Notes under the pieces: model-generated
What the model was told of the DNA's origin: nothing
What the model saw: only the letters and a program-made list of their open reading frames with translations
The model's database searches: none
In this document: in pieces, positions 13,501-26,165 of the stretch
Layout: every line of letters starts with the position of its first letter
How positions within the stretch are numbered: the first letter of the stretch is position 1
Assembly (NCBI GenBank): GCA_033239005.1
Contig: BSQZ01000006.1
Location: 4,983,501-5,047,500, forward strand
Reading direction: 5' to 3'
Source of the DNA: Lamellibrachia satsuma
Taxonomy: Eukaryota > Annelida > Polychaeta > Sabellida > Siboglinidae
DNA length: 64,000 nucleotides
Position numbers and translations under genes: made by a program

Positions 13501-13582
13501 ACTCACCTTCTTCAGCCGTGCCTAAGGACAGCAGAAAGCCGAGGGCGGCAACGATAGCGACGAAGTTGACGGACGCTTTCAT
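1343..13582 (-). CDS. Gene A: secreted protein with Hedgehog-N/M15-like domain pair (7 exons, 350 aa)
   Basis: The coding exons, in transcript order, are 13507-13582, 11410-11505, 9805-9974, 8822-8995, 7971-8133, 2094-2279 and 1343-1530. Every junction is GT/AG and the phases agree; the lengths sum to 1053 nt (350 aa plus stop). The start was chosen because ATG 13582-13580 has A at -3 and opens a signal peptide (MKASVNFVAIVAALGFLLSL). Residues about 215-310 resemble the Hedgehog N-terminal/M15 peptidase fold: KVIDAWDES, then SSSLHREGRA (H254), then LTKLAVCAQMDYV. The Asp expected seven residues after the His is Val261 and the last His is not evident, so the metal site looks lost. Residues about 95-200 contain a parallel YSRSGTGAALKF and a following helix, which suggests an internal duplication. 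An acidic, proline-containing C-tail follows. I infer a secreted, non-enzymatic protein; ligand and partner are unknown. The exon structure is secure and the family call is moderate. Confidence 0.8.
1975..2076 (-). repeat. tRNA-derived SINE head next to gene A exon 6
   Basis: Read on the minus strand, it has an A-box-like TGGCCGAGCGGTAGAG and a B-box-like GGGATTCAAGTCC at tRNA spacing. There is no matching acceptor stem, so it is a SINE head rather than a tRNA gene. Confidence 0.6.
2094..2279 (-). CDS. Gene A exon 6 (Hedgehog-N-like core)
   Basis: The exon encodes residues 228-288. WDES, SSSLHREGRA and LAKLTKLAVCAQMDYV follow the order seen in Hedgehog signalling domains (WDE, SLHxEGRA, LAxLAVxAGxDxV). 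The acceptor is ttcttacag and the donor gtgagt; phase is 1 on entry and exit. A tRNA-like SINE fragment ends about 18 bp from the donor. Confidence 0.82.
2325..2965 (-). repeat. SINE copy split by a hAT-like MITE
   Basis: The sequence on both sides of 2443-2826 forms one SINE (aacttctttgggaag ... cagctgagtgaactg ... ggcagcaagaggatttg). The same family recurs at 7165, 9248, 54815, 57527 and 58200. Confidence 0.65.
2443..2826. mobile_element. 384-bp hAT-like MITE nested in a SINE
   Basis: It starts CAGGGTTG and ends CAACCCCG, so the ends are inverted with one mismatch. It is flanked by a perfect 8-bp duplication ACTGCAAA (2435-2442 and 2827-2834). The interior is gatttaaatca repeats with no coding capacity. 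An 8-bp duplication and CAGGG ends are hallmarks of hAT elements. Confidence 0.8.
3312..3380 (+). repeat. 11-bp tandem repeat
   Basis: About six copies of ttttgaacaag lie in gene A intron 5. Confidence 0.8.
3557..4878 (+). repeat. 46-bp minisatellite, about 28 copies
   Basis: The unit contains gactgccacagtggggctct and ggagtcacacaagacaa. Two subfamilies (…agacaa and …aacacaa) are spatially sorted, consistent with local expansion. It is intronic in gene A, and the short ORFs inside it are repeat artefacts. Confidence 0.95.
4879..7164. other. Gene A intron 5, no recognised feature
   Basis: The sequence is AT-rich and unique-looking. A short cacatatacataatata repeat lies near 6001-6048. Phases of the flanking exons agree, so no additional exon is required here. 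Confidence 0.45.
7165..7420 (-). repeat. SINE copy
   Basis: This is a diverged member of the same family (atccagtccttagac ... aaagcgtttacacttcac ... cagctgagtgaactg) in gene A intron 5, between exons 5 and 6. Confidence 0.6.
7971..8133 (-). CDS. Gene A exon 5
   Basis: The exon encodes residues 173-226, LEMRDIGLVIMSDKVFVYMA through DKIDTAI. It closes the first repeat and begins the second (AAFEIWCLDKID). The acceptor is gatgcag and the donor gtttgt; it ends in phase 1. Confidence 0.75.
8822..8995 (-). CDS. Gene A exon 4 (first Hh/M15-like repeat core)
   Basis: The exon encodes residues 115-172, from IVLADTGFKTLGDV to MHCPFIFG. The YSRSGTGAALKF segment aligns by eye with SLHREGRAAVLQL of exon 6. 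The acceptor cttacag and donor gtaaga are strong; phase is 0 on both sides. Confidence 0.78.
9248..9722 (-). repeat. SINE copy with internal tandem expansion
   Basis: The minus strand starts with a tRNA-like head (ggcgcagtggcgtcgtggtt ... cttaaccgagag) and ends in ggtaaaggtacgttc-type sequence. Between 9310 and 9490 one segment of about 31 bp (acttcaccctctggcagacc) is repeated about six times. Confidence 0.75.
9805..9974 (-). CDS. Gene A exon 3
   Basis: The exon encodes SRLFDADEVGEDTRLSLNFP through QDTQST (residues 59-114), including the helix-like stretch HPAFMRCLQKTVNYVYQ. It enters in phase 1 and leaves in phase 0. The donor is gtcagt, a weaker choice, but it is supported by the phase of the next exon. 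Confidence 0.72.
10537..10633 (+). repeat. (CTA)n microsatellite
   Basis: A trinucleotide repeat with a few interruptions, in the intron between gene A exons 2 and 3. Confidence 0.95.
11410..11505 (-). CDS. Gene A exon 2
   Basis: The exon encodes IVFGDNVRLTPVNESSLTTA and onward to KHT. It contains a possible N-glycosylation site (NES). The acceptor tttcag lies at 11512-11506 and the donor gtagtt at 11409-11404; phase is 1 at both ends. The first bases of the exon are echoed in the adjoining intronic array. Confidence 0.72.
11508..11905 (-). repeat. Acceptor-site minisatellite beside gene A exon 2
   Basis: Units of about 22 bp, read on the minus strand as gttgtgtttcagtggttgtg, continue in register into the true 3' splice site and the first bases of exon 2 (tttcag then TCATTGTGTTTG). 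Most units therefore carry a decoy acceptor. Confidence 0.75.
12513..13075. mobile_element. Second gatttaaatca-rich MITE-like repeat
   Basis: It starts CAGGGTTGAAAAAAATT and contains the same gattt/aaatc motifs as the MITE at 2443, with about 350 bp of different sequence inside. The right end lacks a clear CAACCCTG, so it is probably truncated. Confidence 0.45.
13205..13415 (-). repeat. tRNA-derived SINE near gene A exon 1
   Basis: The minus strand carries TGGTCTAATGGTTAG and GGTTCGATTCC, the two internal Pol III promoter boxes of a tRNA-like head, in intron 1 within 100 bp of exon 1. Confidence 0.65.
13507..13582 (-). CDS. Gene A exon 1 (start codon, signal peptide)
   Basis: This exon encodes residues 1-25, ending in GTAEE plus one base of codon 26. 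The donor gtgagt lies at 13506-13501. The hydrophobic core VAIVAALGFLLSL is a classic secretion signal, probably cleaved near GTA-EE. The transcript start upstream is not defined. Confidence 0.8.
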
Positions 13583-15623
<2,041 letters not shown>

Positions 15624-15844
15624 GGGGAGACCGGGGCTAATTGTTACAATTTTCAGTTAAATTAACTTTTTTTGTGAAAAGTATTATATGTGCATTATTT
15701 CTGTCAACGTATACATTAAATTCATTATTCGTATTAATAAAATATACCATACCATTAATATTCTGTATTGTAGTTAGGTACATATGTGAAGTTTCCCAGG
15801 CGCGGTCTACTGTAACAACTAACCCCGTAAGCGGGGGAATTTGG

Positions 15845-16352
15845 TGCATCACACGGGGCACGTTGTTACATTATACGGGGCACGTTGTTACATCACACTG
15901 GGCACGTTGTTACATCACACGGGGCACGTTGTTACATCACATGGGGCACGTTGTTACATCACACGGGGCACATTGTTACATCACACGGGGCACGTTGTTA
16001 CATCACACGGGGCACATTGTTACATCACACGGGGCACGTTGTTACATCACACGGGACACGTTGTTACATCACACGGGGCACGTTGTTACATCACACTGGG
16101 CACGTTGTTACATCACACGGGACACGTTGTTACATCACACGGGGCACGTTGTTACATCACACGGGGCACATTGTTACATCACACTGGGCACGTTGTTACA
16201 TCACACGGGGCACGTTGTTACATCACACGGGACACGTTGTTACATCACACGGGGCACGTTGTTACATCACACGGGGCACGTTGTTACATCACACGTGGCA
16301 CGTTGTTACATCACACGGGGCACGTTGTTACATCACACGGGGCACGTTATTA
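15845..16352 (+). repeat. 22-bp minisatellite, about 23 copies
   Basis: The unit contains acacggggcacgttgttaca. The second element copy has only one related segment at the equivalent place, so the array expanded after insertion. All three plus frames stay open, which is a property of the unit and not evidence for a gene. Confidence 0.93.
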
Positions 16353-16711
16353 CAGCAAAGTACGTGTGGATCACAAAGTTATTGTCATTCGCACATGTTA
16401 TTGTTATTACATTAATTGGATTGTTCATCTTATACACAGTGTGTATATCAATGTATGTGTAATAGCGTCATATATTAAGTTTTTAATTTTTAGTTACCAA
16501 AGGGCACTCACTATTACATACCAATCAACTGTGAATGGAATATAAATTATTGAATGGAGTATGAAATAGTGAATGCCAGTATATATGTAATGCGACTTCT
16601 ACTTGACTGAATGATACACACACGTACGCACTCACGTACATGCGCACGAACATCCATATTTCAATGTATTGTGCAATATTTATCAATTGCTCAAATAGGA
16701 TTGTGCCATAA

Positions 16712-16870
16712 TTTTTTTTACAAGATTTTACAAAATTGTCATCCAAGACAAAACACCCAGATGGCAAGTGGACAAGGAAGCCGTTGGCTTATCGAGAGTC
16801 CAAACATTTTTCATCTGTATGTAACCCGCCCATCTGAGATATTTGTCAATTTTGTTTGATGCTGCTAGCA
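16712..16870 (-). mobile_element. LINE 3' tail inserted in the TIR element
   Basis: It matches the 3' end of the LINEs at 22440-22568 and 51910-52025 (ttggcttatcgagagtcc, acttgccatctggg in reverse). Confidence 0.7.
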
Positions 16871-17579
16871 TTTACAGTTACTGGTTATAAACCAGTACGC
16901 CAGGCTTCACGGGTTAAATAAAGCGTTCACACTTCGTGGTTAAAACATTTTGTTCTTTCAGTCATTGTCAACACACAACTCACGGGCTGAGCCATCGGTA
17001 CGAGCCGCCCGAACGTTGTTACAGTTGTAACAACTTGCCCCAATACAATTGTAACAACTTGCCCCAAACACATTTTTTTGCAGTTGAACGCACGTGAACG
17101 ATAACAAATCCTGAAGTTCAGTTTAACTTCTACTTGGAATAACCCATTATACTATATAGTAGACATATTTCAAATTTCATTTACGAAACATAAAAAGTGG
17201 CTGCGTGAGATGATATTATGTGGACATAGGTGGTTTAAAAAGTTTTTTTTTTACACTTCGTTCGTTAACTCCCGATTTTTGGACAGTGTGACTGCTGGTG
17301 GACTTACAACCGAAGTCCTACTGTCGATGGTATCTTCATACGTATGCTATGTTTTTGTAAAACGAATCTACCCCTGTATACAACTAGTCCCTGTCTCCCC
17401 TATGTCAGGTCTTACATTATCCAGTGCATGTTACTGGACACGGGTGACTAAATGTCAAAGTGGGTGTAGCTTGAACGTGGTTGGTTATAGCAGCCGGCGC
17501 CATGGAGTGTTTTAATTTAGTAGCATTCTCTTGGGGTAAGGCCAAGGGGTAAAGACGCGGGGTTCAGGAAACTTGTCGT

Positions 17580-17860
<281 letters not shown>

Positions 17861-17869
17861 CCTGCTGTA

Positions 17870-18544
17870 TGTATACTGTATTTATGTTTTGCATGTTGAT
17901 GCATGTGTACATGAAGTGATGCTTTAATAAAATATTTACTTATACTTGCTCACTTACATACTAACCTATTACCTACTTACTTTGTATCTTACATGTAAAA
18001 ATACAAAAATACAGTATATCAATCTACGTCTAGTGTGTTATACGTTTCACTTTATATCGCTTCAAATTAGAATCATATGTACTCTATTGGAATGTTCTGT
18101 ATTTAAGCAGCAGGCTGATGTGGTCAGTTCTATATCATAGTCTTTTCTGCGCCAGCGTTAGCCATTGCCACTACGTTCTCTGGACACTGGATCATCTCTT
18201 CGTGTAGTCTCATCATTACCCCACAGGTGGGTGGTATCCAAACAACACGTTCCGGGGAGACAGTCAAGAGGACCTGCGAGACTAGACGGATGCGATGGTG
18301 TCGAGTCTCGAGTCCGTCAACGCCCACTGCAGCGAAGTCGAGACGGTGATCACTAGACGGTGGACAAGCGCTCCCACGCCCCCATGCTGTCGTGTTAATG
18401 CCATTCAGCTTCGTTGTAATTCCGGTCTTATGGCGTCCAGTCCTGAAGGAGATGTTCCGGCCAACGTCTGGGCTCGGCCTAGAAGGACGCGCGACCAAAT
18501 TCAGGGTTGTTGTCCTTTTTTTGTGAGAGGAACGCACGCGAAAG
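17870..18544. other. Unassigned sequence upstream of LINE copy 1
   Basis: The segment 18130-18540 is more GC-rich than its surroundings and may be 5' UTR of the LINE or its target. No protein domain was recognised on either strand. Confidence 0.35.
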
Positions 18545-18601
18545 TCCTGGGCTGAGGTCCAGGCAGATAGTTTTAGTTTTGAGTGTAGGGGATGCGCGAA
18601 G

Positions 18602-19618
18602 ATGAAGGAACTAGAGGTGGAGTTGGAAGAGCTGAGGCTGCTCGTTGTGGCAATGGTGGGAAGGGAACAGGGGAGTTGTGCCAGTAGTTCCGGTGGGGGA
18701 ACAGTAGACGATAAAGTGGGGAAAGACACAAGAGATGCTAAGGAGAGCTCACCTCAGCCAGAGAGGAAGCTGAGAGGAGGGAAGGTGACAGGTCATAGGG
18801 AGACAGGACGTAAGGAGACGGGAAGGAAAGGAACGGGAGGGAAGACAACCGGAGTGAAGGAGAGGGGAGTAGCGGAGACAGGAGGGAAGGAGAAGGGAGT
18901 GGGGAAGACGGGAGGGAAAACAACCGGAGTGAAGGAGGTGGGAGTGGGAGAGACAAGAGCAAAGGAGTGGGAAGTGGGGGAGACAGGAGGGAAGGGGTCA
19001 GGACAGAATGTGATGGAGGGGATCGAAAGAAAGAGTTATTCTGCAGCAGTGATAGAGGGGGTGAGGAAGAGAGCGAGGGTGTTTGTGGGGGATTCGATAG
19101 TTAGGAAGACCGACAGAGTCTTAAACAAGGGAGATGATGTGGTGGTCTGCTTGCCTGGAGCCAAAATAGAGGCGATAACTGAGAGGGTAAAAAACATCGT
19201 ATGCTCGGGTAAGGGTGGATCTGTTTTAGTACACGTAGGGACAAATAACGTAGAGAGGGAGGGTACAACTGCCATAGTTAGGAAATATAGGCAGTTGGTC
19301 AGAACACTAAAACAGACGCGGGTTGAGCAGGTAATACTGTCAGGGATTTTACCTGTAATGGGCAGGAGGGGTCACAAATATCGAAATTGTCGGGGGATGG
19401 CAATTAACATGTTAGTCCAGAGGCTGTGTAGGGAAGAGGAAGTTGGATTTGTAGATTTATGGGGAAGTTTTGTTGGGAGGGCTGATATGTACATGAAGGA
19501 TGGGCTTCATTTAAGTGGAAAAGGGGCGGCAATATTCGCGGACAAACTTTCAGCAGCAGTAGATAGCGACTTGGGTACAATGACAAATATTTTTGGAAGT
19601 AAACATTCTTTAAACTAG
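18602..19618 (+). CDS. LINE ORF1: esterase-domain RNA-binding protein
   Basis: This intact 338-aa frame starts at the first ATG; the homologous frame continues upstream (WAEVQADSFSFECRGCAK) into the remnant of a PHD-like finger, so the native start is missing. After a leucine-rich helix comes a low-complexity KETG/GGK-rich region (about residues 45-140), then an SGNH esterase. Its motifs are VFVGDSIVRK (block I, Ser), VLVHVGTNN (GTNN in place of GxND) and KDGLHLSGKGA (DxxH block V). ORF1p-esterases are typical of CR1/L2-group LINEs and act in the ribonucleoprotein particle, perhaps on membranes or lipids. A second, degraded copy is at 48232. Confidence 0.85.
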   Translation: MKELEVELEELRLLVVAMVGREQGSCASSSGGGTVDDKVGKDTRDAKESSPQPERKLRGGKVTGHRETGRKETGRKGTGGKTTGVKERGVAETGGKEKGVGKTGGKTTGVKEVGVGETRAKEWEVGETGGKGSGQNVMEGIERKSYSAAVIEGVRKRARVFVGDSIVRKTDRVLNKGDDVVVCLPGAKIEAITERVKNIVCSGKGGSVLVHVGTNNVEREGTTAIVRKYRQLVRTLKQTRVEQVILSGILPVMGRRGHKYRNCRGMAINMLVQRLCREEEVGFVDLWGSFVGRADMYMKDGLHLSGKGAAIFADKLSAAVDSDLGTMTNIFGSKHSLN

Positions 19619-19642
19619 AAGTGCAGGGGGGGTTACCTACAG

Positions 19643-20257
19643 GTGTCTCAAGCAGAACAAGAGCTTGAGGCCACTAGCACAGATAAACCAATATCAAATC
19701 ATCCGAAAAACATCTCTGAAAAAGGTTATAGATGCGTATGTTTAAATGCACGGAGCATAATAAATAAGAAAAACGAATTAAACATTATGGTAGAAGATAT
19801 TGACCCTCACATAATTGGTATAACTGAATCATGGGCCAACATAGATATAACAGATGCTGAATTAGGACTGACAGGATACGTAATGTTTAGGAAAGATCGA
19901 ATAGGAAGAAGGGGCGGGGGTTAAAGAATCTATTCATGCTTATGAAATAAAACTAGAAAGGGAAGCAGATTGCGATGAAGCTGTTTGGTGCAAAATTGTT
20001 TCAGGAAATTCAAAATTAACTATTGGATTAGTTTACCGAAGTCCAAACATAAACGAAGAGGACAACACAAAATAAAAAACGCTATAAAGGAAGTTAGTAA
20101 AGGGGAATGTATCATAATGGGAGATTTTAATCATGGACACATACAATGGAATTCTCTAGAGAGCACAGGGATTGAGGATCAACAATTTCTATGTTTAATC
20201 CAGGATAGCTTTCTTACTCAGCACGTACTAGAACCAACCTGGGGAGAAATGTATTAG
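19643..20257 (+). pseudogene. LINE ORF2 endonuclease region, frameshifted
   Basis: Two frames together spell an APE-type endonuclease: CVCLNARSIINKKNEL, IIGITESWAN, then after a shift near 19922 VYRSPNI (interrupted) and IIMGDFNHGHIQWNS. Motifs LNARS, TESW, YRSP and GDFN are in the usual order. The frameshifts and a further break before 20406 make the endonuclease non-functional in this copy. Confidence 0.82.
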
Positions 20258-20405
20258 ATATAGTTTTGTCATCACAAAAAGAATTAGTGGACAATGTAAA
20301 AATATTTGAACCATTGGGTAAATACATTTTGACATCAATGTAAAATCAGAAAGTAAAAATAAGAAAACGTACAAGAGAAACTTCCACAAAGGTAACTACA
20401 AAGAT

Positions 20406-22468
20406 ATGAGAAAATACTTAGCAAAGCTAGATTGGAATAACATGCTGATGAATAAGACCGCAATTGAATGTTGGAATATTCTAAAATATGAAATTGAGAG
20501 TATCATCGATAAATTTTTTCCCTTCCAAAAACAAGGAAAACGGTGTAGAAAGAAACACTTGTCAAAAGAGGCAATTAGAAAAATAATGCTAAAACAAACT
20601 ATGTGGAGGGTTTATAGGCGTACCAGAAAGGAAGAAGACTATGCAAAATACAAAGAGGCACTTAATGCAGCTACAACTGAAATCAGACAATCTAAAAGAA
20701 GCTATGGGCAAAAACTGGCATGTAACATAAAAAATGACAGCAAGAGTTTTTATGCATATGTCAGGAGTAAACAAAACGTACAAGACAAGGTTGGACCTCT
20801 AGAAGACAGTGCTGGAAATATAATATCGCAGGGGTTTTTAATGGCGGAAGACCTAAATAGTTACTTCAGTTCAGTGTTTACCAAAGAAGATATTAGTTCA
20901 TTACCAGTTGCTGATGCTAAATTTCAGGGGGCTAAATCGGACTATTTAGGACCGTTAGTTGTAACTCCAGAATTAGTAGCTAAGAAAATAAAGGCAATGA
21001 AGGATAACAAATCACCGGGAGTGGATGGGATTCCTCCAAAATTACTAATGGAAACAGTAGATCAAATCAGTATACCACTTGCAAGAGTATTCAACTTGTC
21101 ATTAAAAGAGGGTGTTGTTCCGTTTGAATGGAAAGAAGCAAACATCATACCATTATTTAAAAAGGGTTCGAGAAATAAGTCAGAGAATTACAGACCAGTG
21201 AGTTTAACGTCATTGATTTGTAAATTATTAGAAAGGTTAATTAAAGACCATATGGTGGACTTCCTTGTTAAGCATAAATTATTAAATTCATCTCAACATG
21301 GATTCCTTAAAGCGAGGTCATGCTTAACAAATATGTTATGTTTTTTGGAAGAAATCACTAAGTGGATAGACGTGGGATCGCCAATAGATATCATCTACTT
21401 AGATTTTCAGAAAGCTTTTGACAAAGTGCCACATCAAAGATTAATACTTAAATTAAAAGCCCATGGTATCGGGGATAGCATAACTGACTGGATAGAACAA
21501 TGGCTGACTGACAGAAGACAACGAGTTGTAGTAGATGGAGAAGTTTCAAATTGGAAATCGGTTTTGAGTGGGATACCTCAAGGATCAGTATTAGGACCTA
21601 TATTACTCTTAATTTATATCAATGACTTGGACGACAGTATAACAAGTAACGTACTGAAATTTGCGGATGACACAAAAGTGCTTAGAAAAGTTAACATTGA
21701 TGGTGATAAACAATATTTACAAAACGATCTAGACATATTAGTGAAATTGTCTGAGAAATGGCAGATGTTGTTCAATTTTGGGAAATGTAAATGCCTACAT
21801 ACAGGACATGGGAACTTGAATGTAAACTATAAAATGGGAGATACTGTTCTGGGTACTACTGTAAAAGAAAAGGACTTAGGAGTTACAATAAGCGCTGATA
21901 TGACAATTTCAGAGCAGTGTGGTATTGCAGCTTCAAAGGGTAATCAAATTCTTGGATTGATTAGAAGAAACATAACATACAAGGGAAAAAAGTTAATTAT
22001 ACCTCTTTATAAAGCAATAGTTAGACCTCATTTAGAATACTGTATACAAGCATGGAGACCATATCGTAAGAAGGATATAGATACGCTTGAACGCATACAA
22101 AGGAGAGCAACTAAAATGATCCCAGAACTTAGAGACCTTAGTTATGAAGAACGCCTGAAAGAATGTGGTTTAACAACTCTAGAGACAAGGAGGTTAAGAG
22201 GAGATCAGATTGAAGTTTTTAAGATATTGAATGGGTATGAAAATATTGACAGAAATATGTTTTTCTCACTCAAGAAGGATAGCAGAACTAGAGGACACGA
22301 GGTAAAATTAGTAAAGGATCAATGTAGATTGGACATCAGGAAGCACTCGTTCTCACAGAGGACAATAATGAATGGAACAAATTGTCTACAGATTGTGTAA
22401 CTGCTAGCAGCGTGAATATGTTTAAAAACAAGGTTGACACATATCTCAGGAGGGCGGGTTATAAGTAG
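20406..22468 (+). pseudogene. LINE ORF2 reverse transcriptase region
   Basis: A 664-aa open frame (20406-22400) covers the whole reverse transcriptase. It shows KSPGVDGIPPKLL, the fingers segment ANIIPLFKKGSRN, NYRPVSLTS, IYLDFQKAFDKVPH, GIPQGSVLGPILLLIYINDL and the catalytic KFADDTKVL, followed by the thumb/connection (RPHLEYCIQAW, LERIQRRATKMIPELRDLSY). A frameshift near 22375 separates the last residues, which end RRAGYK and TAG at 22466-22468. It drives target-primed reverse transcription when intact, but the damaged endonuclease upstream means this copy is dead. Confidence 0.88.
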
Positions 22469-22568
22469 GTGAACATTGTTGGACTCTCGATAAGCCAATG
22501 GCTTCCTTGTCCACTTGCCATCTGGGCCTTTGGCTTGGATGGCAAATCTAGTTAAATCTTGTTAAATC

Positions 22569-23004
22569 ATGAAAACGTCGTCGAAGAGACAAGGACGAAA
22601 GCCACGGCATTTTGCGAAGAAATGATGATCGCGACGGAAATGAGAGTGCGACATACTGTCGGGAAGTGGAGACGCCGAGGATGTCATTGCAAGCGAAGGT
22701 GAGCGAGAGCAGCTTCTGATCATCGATCGACTCCACTGGGAAATAGGACTAGTCACACCAGCTCGTGTCGATGTGTGCGCGTGCGTGCGAGTTAGTGTGT
22801 GCGTGTGCGTGTGTATTAAAACGTATTATTTGACTTAACTGCGTGCATGGAGTCAGCTGCACCAAAGTCTCGCGAGATCCAATCAACAAATCCTAGTTTA
22901 CACATTGAGCTCTTTCTGAGCATGCGAACCAGTGGATGTATACATTTATAATACGGGTTCGGTTATGAGCTTTTATATTTCTGTTACCAGTCTTACAGGT
23001 GTGC
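22569..23004. other. Unassigned sequence
   Basis: It follows the LINE 3' end and includes a GC-rich stretch (22570-22740) and a gtgtgcgtgtgcg run. No gene was recognised. Confidence 0.35.
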
Positions 23005-24559
<1,555 letters not shown>

Positions 24560-24560
<1 letters not shown>

Positions 24561-25492
24561 GAGGTCTATGCAACCACCGGAGAGTCGCTCTCGACGGTTC
24601 TTCCAACCACCAGGGAGTCGCTCTCGACGGTTCTTCCAGCCACCTGGGAGTCGCTCTCGACGGTTCTTCCAGCCACCTGGGAGTCGCTCTCGGCGGTTCT
24701 TCCAGCCACCGGGGAGTCGCTCTCGACGGTTCTTCCAGCCACCTGGGAGTCGCTCTCGGCGGTTCTTCCAGCCACCGGGGAGTCGCTCTCGACGGTTCTT
24801 CCAGCCACCGGGGAGTCGCTCTCGACGGTTCTTCCAGCCACCGGAGAGTCGCTCTCGACGGTTCTTCCAACCACCGGAGAGTCGCTCTCGACGGTTCTTC
24901 CAGCCACCGGGGAGTCGCTCTCGACGGTTCTTCCAACCACCAGGGAGTCGCTCTCGACGGTTCTTCCAGCCACCTGGGAGTCGCTCTCGGCGGTTCTTCC
25001 AGCCACCGGGGAGTCGCTCTCGACGGTTCTTCCAGCCACCTGGGAGTCGCTCTCGACGGTTCTTCCAGTCACCGGGGAGTCGCTCTCGACGGTTCTTCCA
25101 GCCACCGGAGAGTCGCTCTCGACGGTTCTTCCAACCACCAGGGAGTCGCTCTCGACGGTTCTTCCAGCCACCTGGGAGTCGCTCTCGGCGGTTCTTCCAG
25201 CCACCTGGGAGTCGCTCTCGGTGGTTCTTCCAGCCACCGGGGAGTCGCTCTCGACGGTTCTTCCAACCACCGGGAGTCGCTCTCGACGGTTCTTCCAGCC
25301 ACCGGGGAGTCGCTCTCGACGGTTCTTCCAGCCACCGGGGAGTCGCTCTAGACGGTTCATTCCAGTCACAAGGGAGTCGCTCTCGACGGTTCTTCCAGCC
25401 ACCCGGGAGTCGCTCTCGACGGTTTATTCCAGCCACCGGGGAGTCGCTCTCGACGGTTAATTCCAGTCACAAGGGAGTCGCTCTCGATGGTT
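24560..25492 (+). repeat. 33-bp minisatellite, about 28 copies
   Basis: The unit contains gagtcgctctcgacggttct and tccagccaccggg. Its length is a multiple of three and it lacks stops in several frames on both strands, which produces long artefactual ORFs (for example repeats of RSRRFFQPPGS). A degenerate version lies in the duplicate copy at 28010-28240. Confidence 0.95.
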
Positions 25493-25559
25493 CTTCCAAC
25501 CAGAATGGCTATGGGAGCCACAGCATCAACTTGCCGCTTATGTCTCCTCTACTTTATAT

Positions 25560-26165
25560 AATATCTTGTATCACATGTATGCACGGCTAATATATTATAA
25601 CATTAAAACTTTTATCTCCTCTATTTTATACAATATCTTGTATCACATGTATGCACGGCTAATATATTATAACATTAAAACTTTTATCTCCTCTATTTTA
25701 TACAATATCTTGTATCACATGTATGCACGGCTAATATATTATAACATTAAAACTTTTATCTCCTCTATTTTATACAATATCTTGTATCACATGTATGCAC
25801 GGCTAATATATTATAACATTAAAACTTTTATCTCCTCTATTTTATACAATATCTTGTATCACATGTATGCACGGCTAATATATTATAACATTAAAACTTG
25901 TGTCTCCTCTATTTTATACAATATCTTGTATCACATGTATGCACGGCTAATATATTATAACATTAAAACTTTTGTCTCCTCTATTTTATACAATATCTTG
26001 TATCACATGTATGCACGGCTAATATATTGTAAAATAAACTTTTGTCTCCTCTATTTTATACAATATCTTGTATCACATGTATGCATGGCTAATATATTAT
26101 AACATTCAACCTTTTGTTTCCTCTATTTTATACAATATCTTGTATCACATGTATGCACGGCTGAT
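25560..26165 (+). repeat. 72-bp tandem repeat, about 8-9 copies
   Basis: The unit contains atgtatgcacggctaatata and tctcctctattttatacaat. Two units also start the upstream duplication copy at 23005, so the 72-bp unit marks both duplication boundaries. The 178-aa open frame reflects a unit divisible by three. Confidence 0.93.

Larger units (their letters stand above)
15624..17400 (+). mobile_element. TA-flanked TIR element, copy 1 (non-autonomous)
   Basis: It begins GGGGAGACCGGGGCTAATTG and ends with the inverted form of GGGGAGACAGGGACTAGTTG, with TA on both sides. It is homologous end to end, with insertions, to 30883-32766 on the other strand. It contains a 22-bp array and a LINE 3' tail (16712-16870). 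No transposase is visible. Confidence 0.75.
18545..22568 (+). mobile_element. CR1-group non-LTR retrotransposon, copy 1 (nearly complete)
   Basis: It has ORF1 with an SGNH esterase, then ORF2 with an AP endonuclease and a reverse transcriptase. The 3' UTR contains gataagccaatggcttcctt and ends in a short gttaaatctt-type repeat. The 5' side is truncated inside the zinc-finger part of ORF1. Two or more frameshifts disable ORF2. Confidence 0.9.

Noticed and set aside
15641..16545. Three overlapping plus-strand frames rich in HTGHVVTSHGARCYIT
   Set aside because: All three frames are open because the 22-bp unit has no stop in any frame. It lies inside a non-autonomous TIR element.
18130..18729. 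199-aa minus-strand frame as a gene
   Set aside because: It overlaps the LINE ORF1 start on the other strand, is of low complexity (Ser/Pro) and has no recognisable domain.
25566..26102. 178-aa frame of MYARLIYYNIKTFISSILYN repeats
   Set aside because: It is an artefact of a 72-bp tandem unit (divisible by three) in AT-rich intergenic DNA.
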